Source: Microbacterium sp. LWH3-1.2
GTDB lineage: Bacteria; Actinomycetota; Actinomycetes; Actinomycetales; Microbacteriaceae
NCBI RefSeq assembly: GCF_040675855.1
Contig: NZ_JBEGIK010000001.1
Span: 2,170,001 to 2,234,000 of the forward strand
Length of the DNA: 64,000 nucleotides
Direction: 5' to 3'
Of this stretch, positions 59,173 to 64,000 are shown in pieces. A program made the translations under genes and the position numbers. The notes under the pieces were generated by a model, which was given only the letters and a program-made list of their open reading frames with translations, searched no databases and was not told where the DNA came from. The first letter of the stretch is position 1. Every line of letters starts with the position of its first letter.

Positions 59173-59353
59173 ATCGTCGCCCGGTCGTCCTCACGGACGC
59201 CCCGAACCTCGGGGCACCGGGCAGGTGCGACAGCCGAGCCCGGCACCCGCCCGCATTGACACCCCTTCCGCCGTCCGGTGGAGGTGAGGTGCCGCGGCCG
59301 CCCGGGCCCCCCGTTCGGCTCAGCCCTGTCCGCCGATCCCTGAGAAGCAGGCC
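59173..59353 (+). ncRNA. Structured metF leader, possible SAM-sensing riboswitch
   Basis: About 180 bases precede metF without any gene. Predicted helices: CCCCGA-ACC-TCGGGG (59200-59214); CCGGGC (59217) with GCCCGG (59238), which competes with GGTGC (59224) pairing GCACC (59243); and CCTTCCGCC (59262) with GGTGGAGG. The pieces ACAGCCGAGCCCGGCACC and GAGGTGAGGTGCC recall the ligand-core strands of SAM-I/SAM-IV riboswitches, and the downstream genes make methionine. The match is partial and unverified; an attenuator is an alternative. Confidence 0.35.
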
Positions 59354-60316
59354 ATGTCGATCGACCTGAGCATTCCTCCCGTGCCGATCTCCTTCGAGGT
59401 GTACCCGCCGCGCTCCGACGCGGGCGTCGCCGCCCTCCACGAGACGATCCGCCACCTGGCATCGGTCGATCCGAGGTTCATCTCGGTGACCTACGGCGCC
59501 GGCGGCTCCACCGGCGGACGGTCGCTCGAGCTTCTGACCCACATCCTGCGCGAGACCCATGTCGAGCCGCTCGCACACCTCACCTGCGTCGGGAACACCT
59601 ACGCCGGCGCGAACGCCCTGATCCGGGAGTTCCTGGACGCCGGGATCACCAGCTTCCTCGCACTCCGCGGCGACCCGCCCGCCGGTGTGTCGGAAGACGA
59701 CGTCTTCCTCGGCGACCTCGACAGCGCGGCGCAGCTCGTGCAGCTCATCGACCGGGTCCAGGCGGAGCGGGAGCCCTACAGCGAGGCGCCGATCCCCGGT
59801 GTGCCGGGTGCCGTGCGACTCGCGGAGCGTCCCAGGGTGGACATCGCCGTGGCCGCGTTCCCCAACGGCCATCCGCGGTCGCGGCATCCGTTCGAAGACA
59901 TCGACGCGCTGCTCGCGAAGCAGGCGGCTGGTGCCACGCTCGCGATCACGCAGCTCTTCTTCCACGCGGACGACTACCTCGCCTTCGTGCAGCGATCGCG
60001 CGAGGCCGGCGTCACGATCCCCATCCTCCCCGGCATCATGCCGATCACCTCGCCCACGCGACTGCGGCGCGTGCTCGAGCTGACAGGGGAGCAGCTGCCG
60101 GCAGACCTCGCGATCGCGCTCGAGATCGAGCCGACCGCGGAGGGGCAGCGGGTGGTCGGCGTCGCGCACGCGGCACGCCTCTCCCGCGAGGTCGTGGACG
60201 GCGGCGCCCCCGGAGTCCACCTGTACGCCTTCAACAACCACGACACGGTTCTCGACGTGCTGCGTGAAGCCGGGGTGCTGGACCCGGCGACGCGAATGCC
60301 CGACGCGGTCCGCTGA
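59354..60316 (+). CDS. metF: 5,10-methylenetetrahydrofolate reductase
   Basis: MetF (320 residues) reduces methylene-THF to methyl-THF using FAD and NAD(P)H, feeding methionine synthesis. Visible: [10 protein letters not shown] (catalytic Glu), [36 protein letters not shown] and [15 protein letters not shown]. It is the first gene of metF-metE; metE follows after 95 bp. Expression is probably controlled by the structured leader. Confidence 0.95.
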   Translation: MSIDLSIPPVPISFEVYPPRSDAGVAALHETIRHLASVDPRFISVTYGAGGSTGGRSLELLTHILRETHVEPLAHLTCVGNTYAGANALIREFLDAGITSFLALRGDPPAGVSEDDVFLGDLDSAAQLVQLIDRVQAEREPYSEAPIPGVPGAVRLAERPRVDIAVAAFPNGHPRSRHPFEDIDALLAKQAAGATLAITQLFFHADDYLAFVQRSREAGVTIPILPGIMPITSPTRLRRVLELTGEQLPADLAIALEIEPTAEGQRVVGVAHAARLSREVVDGGAPGVHLYAFNNHDTVLDVLREAGVLDPATRMPDAVR

Positions 60317-60411
60317 CGCGGACGCCGCGATCCGTCGGATGCCCGACGGGTCTCTTCGGCGACCCGAAAACCCCACTCCGAGATGAACAACGAAGCGAAA
60401 GAGAGAGCACG

Positions 60412-62748
60412 ATGACCGAACCCCGCGCCACCTTCCCCCACGGCACGATCCTGGGCTACCCCCGGATCGGACGCCGCCGCGAGCTGAAGCGCGCCGTCGA
60501 GGCGTTCTGGTCCGGCGACATCGATGCCGAGACCCTGGAGCAGACTGCGACCGGCCTGCGACGCGCCACGCGCGAGCGCCTCGCCGCGCTCGGCCTCGGC
60601 CGCGACGACTCGTCGATCCCCGAATCCTTCTCGTTCTACGACCAGGTGCACGACGCGGCCGTCACGGTCGGTGCGCTGCCCGAGCGGTTCGCCGCGCTGC
60701 GCGAGATCGACGGCGCCGTCGGCCTGGAAGCGTACTTCACCGCGGCGCGCGGTGCGGGGGAGGACGCGCCCCTGGAGATGACCAAGTGGTTCGACACGAA
60801 CTACCACTACCTCGTGCCCGAGATCGGCCCTGAGACGGCCTTCGCGCTCTCGAGCGACCGGTTCGCGCGCCAGGTGGCCGAGGCGAAGGCCGACGGCTTC
60901 ACCGTTCGCCCTGTGGTCGTGGGTCCGGTGACGCTTCTCGCTCTCGCGAAGGCGACGGATGCTGCGCCCCAGGGCTTCGACCCGCTCACTCGTCTCGACG
61001 ACCTGCTGCCGGTGTACGCCGAGCTGCTCTCCGCCCTCCGCGCCGCAGGCGCCGAGTGGGTCCAGCTGGACGAGCCCGCGCTGGTGAGCGAGAGCCTGCC
61101 GGCCGACCCGGCGGCCCTGGCGGATGCCGCCGCGCGTGCCTATGCCGCACTGGGGGTTCGCGCGGACCGGCCGGCGATCCTCGTCGGCGCCGGCTACGCG
61201 CAGCTGTCGCCCGAGGCGTGGACGGCGCTCGCCGCGGCCCCGATCGAGGCCGTCGCCATCGACCTGACCCGCGGCGCCGTGCCCGCGCCCGCGCCGGGCT
61301 TGAACCGCAAGACCCTCGTGGGTGGCGTCGTCGACGGCCGGAACGTGTGGCGCGGTGATCTCGACGCCGCGTGGGAGCGCCTGCAGGCGCTGAGCGTCCT
61401 CGGGGCCTCGGAGATCAGCGCGGGTACGTCGACCTCGCTCCAACACGTGCCGCACGACGTCGCGGACGAGTCCGCGCTCGACCCGCGGCTCGCCTCGTGG
61501 CTCGCCTTCGCCGACCAGAAGGTCGGGCAGGTGGTGACACTCGCAACCGGTCTGGTCGACGGGCGAGCGGCCATCGCCGGCGAGCTGGCCGCAGCATCCG
61601 CCTCCCTGGCCGACCGGCGGAGCGCGCCCGGCGTCCGCGACGGCGTGGTGCGCGAGCGGGCTGCGGTGCTCGGCGCCGGCGACTTCGACCGTGGAGACTA
61701 CGGCGCCCGCGTCGCGGCGCAGGATGCAGAGCTGGCACTCCCCGTACTGCCGACGACCACGATCGGTTCGTTCCCGCAGACCGGCGCCATCCGCCGCGCC
61801 CGAGCTCGGCACGGCCGCGGCGAACTCGGCGTCGACGAGTACGAGCGGTTCCTGCGCGACGAGATCGCGCGCGTCGTGACGCTGCAGGAGGACATCGGCC
61901 TCGATGTCCTCGTGCACGGCGAGGCCGAGCGCAACGACATGGTGCAGTACTTCGCCGAGAACCTGGACGGGTTCGCGGTGACCGAGAACGGCTGGGTCCA
62001 GTCGTACGGCTCGCGCGCCACGCGCCCGTCGATCCTGTGGGGCGACGTGTCACGCCCGGCGCCGATCACCGTCGCCTGGTCGACGTTCGCGCAGTCGCTC
62101 ACCGACAAGCCCATGAAGGGGATGCTGACCGGGCCGGTGACGATCCTGGCGTGGTCGTTCGTGCGCGACGACCAGCCCCTCGGTGAGACCGCCAACCAGG
62201 TGGCACTGGCCCTCCGCGACGAGATCGCCGACCTCGAGGACGCCGGCATCCGCGTCATCCAGGTCGACGAGCCGGCGTTGCGGGAGCTGCTCCCGCTCAA
62301 GGGAGCCGACCAGGCCGCCTATCTCGAGTGGTCGGTCGGCTCGTTCCGCCTCGCGACCGCGGGGGCCGCACCGGCGACACAGGTGCACACGCACCTGTGC
62401 TACTCCGAGTTCGATGTGGTCATCGACGCGATCGCAGCGCTCGACGCCGACGTGACCTCGATCGAGGCCGCCCGCAGCCGCGGCGAGGTGATCGGCGACA
62501 TCCGGGCGTCGGGCTTCGCGGCCGGCATCGGCCCCGGCGTGTACGACATCCACTCGCCGCGGGTGCCGTCGGTCGACGAGATCACCGAGCTCCTCGACCG
62601 CACGGTCGCCGAGCTGGCGCTGCGACGCGTCTGGGTCAACCCGGACTGCGGGCTCAAGACCCGTGGGTACGACGAGACCGTCGCCTCCCTGAAGAACCTC
62701 GTCGAGGCGACCGGACTCGTGCGCGAGCGCGTGGAGGCGGGCCTCTAA
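60412..62748 (+). CDS. metE: Cobalamin-independent methionine synthase
   Basis: MetE (778 residues) transfers the methyl group of 5-methyl-THF-polyglutamate to homocysteine. N-terminal barrel residues about 1-400 ([31 protein letters not shown]) and C-terminal catalytic barrel with zinc ligands H661, C663 (THLCYSEF), E685 and C746 ([10 protein letters not shown]), plus [17 protein letters not shown] before the ATG. Its stop codon overlaps that of the convergent membrane-protein gene by two bases and no terminator is seen between them. Confidence 0.97.
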   Translation: MTEPRATFPHGTILGYPRIGRRRELKRAVEAFWSGDIDAETLEQTATGLRRATRERLAALGLGRDDSSIPESFSFYDQVHDAAVTVGALPERFAALREIDGAVGLEAYFTAARGAGEDAPLEMTKWFDTNYHYLVPEIGPETAFALSSDRFARQVAEAKADGFTVRPVVVGPVTLLALAKATDAAPQGFDPLTRLDDLLPVYAELLSALRAAGAEWVQLDEPALVSESLPADPAALADAAARAYAALGVRADRPAILVGAGYAQLSPEAWTALAAAPIEAVAIDLTRGAVPAPAPGLNRKTLVGGVVDGRNVWRGDLDAAWERLQALSVLGASEISAGTSTSLQHVPHDVADESALDPRLASWLAFADQKVGQVVTLATGLVDGRAAIAGELAAASASLADRRSAPGVRDGVVRERAAVLGAGDFDRGDYGARVAAQDAELALPVLPTTTIGSFPQTGAIRRARARHGRGELGVDEYERFLRDEIARVVTLQEDIGLDVLVHGEAERNDMVQYFAENLDGFAVTENGWVQSYGSRATRPSILWGDVSRPAPITVAWSTFAQSLTDKPMKGMLTGPVTILAWSFVRDDQPLGETANQVALALRDEIADLEDAGIRVIQVDEPALRELLPLKGADQAAYLEWSVGSFRLATAGAAPATQVHTHLCYSEFDVVIDAIAALDADVTSIEAARSRGEVIGDIRASGFAAGIGPGVYDIHSPRVPSVDEITELLDRTVAELALRRVWVNPDCGLKTRGYDETVASLKNLVEATGLVRERVEAGL

Positions 62749-64000
62749 GCGCGGGGTTTCTTCGCGGATGCCTCGGCCGGCGTGGACGCGTCGGCCGAGG
62801 CATCCGTCGTCGCGGGGATGACCTCGGTGTCGTTCGTGTCGTCGACGACGACCGTGTCGGCGTCGATCACCGGGGTGTCGGCGCTGCCGTAGAGGCCGGC
62901 GTCTTCGAGTACCGGCTCGTCTGCCGCCACCACTTCGTCGGGACGGACCTGCAGCAGCTCGAGGATCCACGTCACCACCAGCGCGACGATGAGCACCAGG
63001 AAGATGTCGCCCGCCGACAGCGGTCGCAGCGCGAACAGCCAGATGACGGCGATGACGATGATCAACGTGCGGACGAGCGTGCGGTAGCGGGAGAGCCAGA
63101 TCCCGAAGCGCCCGGTGCGGAAGCCGTGGCTCGAGAGCTGACGGCGCGCCGACGAGTTGAGGCTGCCGATCGCCTGCCGAGACCGTGCGGCCGGCGACCA
63201 GCGGCCCGCGAACCAGCCCAGCACGGCGATGACGAGCCCGAGAAGCACCGCGATGGCGGCGGTCTGCTGCATCGCGCCGACGAGACTCTGGTAGACGACG
63301 TCGAGAGCGGTAGCGGACAGCCCGAGCTGGACGGCTGTCTGGCCGACGATGGGGTAGCCGACCGCGAACGCCAGCGCCAGGACGCCGCCGCCGAGCGCGA
63401 AGCCGATGCCCGAGCCGAGCACGGCGGTGCTCCGGCGGCGCGCGATGAGGATTCCCAGCACGAAGAGGCCGATCGTGATGATCGGCAGCCACCAGCCGAG
63501 CGCCGCGGCCAGCGCGTACGTCGTGCGGATCGTCACGAGGGTGTCGCCGGTGCCGATGATGACGACCTTGTCGACGGCCGGGATCAGCTGGGCGATGCCC
63601 ACCCCGCGATCGATGAGGTTCTGCTTCACGCGCTCGACGATCGCGCCGAGCTGGATGCCGAGACCCTCGTCGCTCATGACGACGATGCCGCCGCCGTCGG
63701 AGGTCGCCGCGGCGGTGAGGGCGCGGTGGGCCGCACGCGTGGTCGCCGTCCAGGTGTCGGCGAATGCGTCCGACTCGACGACGCGCGTCACGGTCTGCGT
63801 GAGGAGGCTCTCCAGACCTTGCGCCGCCGGTGCCTGGAGCAGCTGGAGCGCCTGCGAGGCCCGCGGCGGCAGTCCGAGCTGGTCGATCCCCTCGAACACG
63901 TTCGCCGTGAGCTGCTCGAAGTCGACCTGCGCCTGGACGGCCTCGACCGTCTCATCGATGATCATCTGCTGGACGGCGGGATCGTCGGCGAGCGGAGCGA
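62745..64000 (-). CDS. Integral membrane protein, 5'-truncated
   Basis: The frame remains open through the right edge, so the N-terminus is missing. At least 418 residues are visible: an extracytoplasmic helical domain of about 130 residues (ending [26 protein letters not shown] in pieces), then helices near [74 protein letters not shown] and [17 protein letters not shown], and an acidic C-terminal tail ending KKPRA. Not assigned to a family; the layout is shared by conserved hypothetical membrane proteins of actinobacteria. Coding confirmed by length and hydrophobic pattern. Confidence 0.82.
   Translation of the reverse strand, partial: APLADDPAVQQMIIDETVEAVQAQVDFEQLTANVFEGIDQLGLPPRASQALQLLQAPAAQGLESLLTQTVTRVVESDAFADTWTATTRAAHRALTAAATSDGGGIVVMSDEGLGIQLGAIVERVKQNLIDRGVGIAQLIPAVDKVVIIGTGDTLVTIRTTYALAAALGWWLPIITIGLFVLGILIARRRSTAVLGSGIGFALGGGVLALAFAVGYPIVGQTAVQLGLSATALDVVYQSLVGAMQQTAAIAVLLGLVIAVLGWFAGRWSPAARSRQAIGSLNSSARRQLSSHGFRTGRFGIWLSRYRTLVRTLIIVIAVIWLFALRPLSAGDIFLVLIVALVVTWILELLQVRPDEVVAADEPVLEDAGLYGSADTPVIDADTVVVDDTNDTEVIPATTDASADASTPAEASAKKPRA

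Larger units (their letters stand above)
2353..61600. repeat. Dispersed decamer family CGGATGC(C/T)GC, 34 copies
   Basis: Plus-strand copies start at 2353, 3928, 14367, 16714, 19120, 22224, 26334, 34311, 37704, 37869, 39032, 42125, 45895, 51747, 55534, 60956 and 61121. Minus-strand copies start at 2361, 3462, 5084, 8391, 9933, 10569, 14382, 14410, 17990, 26386, 33310, 34872, 38965, 47260, 51048, 58580 and 61591. They occur in coding and intergenic DNA, in two terminator stems and in the loops of all three 83-bp palindromic elements. Function unknown; see findings. Confidence 0.8.

Noticed and set aside
59173..59353. SAH riboswitch or cobalamin riboswitch upstream of metF-metE
   Set aside because: I find neither the conserved SAH core nor a B12-box; only a weak resemblance to SAM-I/IV core strands remains.
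2353..61600. Decamer as FtsK-orienting (KOPS) or Chi sequence
   Set aside because: Those motifs are strongly strand-biased; here copies are 17 on each strand within one window.

Overview
The window is high-GC actinobacterial chromosome. Gene content and order (rpsO; pnp; dapB; thyA-folA; dapA-rnj-ftsK-pgsA-cinA-clgR-DUF3046-recA-recX-miaB-miaA-dapF-hflX) point to Microbacteriaceae, most likely Microbacterium or a close relative. The genus is inferred from synteny and codon/GC character, not from a search. I see no tRNA, rRNA, CRISPR array, prophage, plasmid function or recognisable insertion sequence; the only clearly repetitive DNA is around 37.6-39.1 kb.

Layout. 0-7.3 kb: mixed housekeeping and metabolic genes (partial FAH-family enzyme, PrsW-type membrane protease, FKBP, EamA exporter, rpsO with a strong terminator, a 2-oxoglutarate oxygenase, an epoxide hydrolase divergent from a WYL regulator). 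7.4-11.1 kb: the iron-uptake operon efeUOB behind a promoter carrying an IdeR/DtxR box. 11.1-20 kb: SDR, acyltransferase, alpha/beta hydrolase, a luciferase-like monooxygenase with its FMN reductase, a NucA-type nuclease, a DedA protein, and an unusual glycosyltransferase-SGNH hydrolase fusion. 20-26.4 kb: glutamate decarboxylase coupled to an unknown membrane protein, a CitA/DcuS-type two-component system, the C4-dicarboxylate carrier dctA, and a three-gene operon of very small proteins, one only 43 residues long. 26.4-37.6 kb: pnp with a structured leader, an aldo/keto-reductase fold that has lost most catalytic residues, dapB, an OsmC protein, a DUF4395-thioredoxin pair, thyA-folA, and a second SDR. 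37.6-39.1 kb: a repeat-rich island in which three copies of an 83-bp palindromic element bracket a DUF559/AbiEi-type gene. 39.1-57.1 kb: the conserved core block dapA to hflX, interrupted by a stand-alone cytochrome b that lacks two expected haem ligands. 57.1-64 kb: an S9 peptidase, metF-metE behind a structured leader, and a partial membrane protein.

How genes work together. Lysine/peptidoglycan precursor synthesis is represented by dapA, dapB and dapF; one-carbon and methionine metabolism by metF-metE, folA and thyA; RNA turnover by pnp and RNase J; DNA repair by recA-recX under a LexA-type box; translation quality by miaA, miaB and hflX; iron by efeUOB; C4-dicarboxylate sensing by the kinase/regulator pair facing dctA.

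Two window-wide signals stand out. First, the decamer CGGATGC(C/T)GC occurs 34 times (17 per strand) in genes, terminators and in the loops of the palindromic repeats, where about one would be expected from base composition. Second, about twenty start codons lie only 6-10 nt downstream of a TANNNT -10 box, implying that leaderless transcription is common; I used this to choose several start codons.
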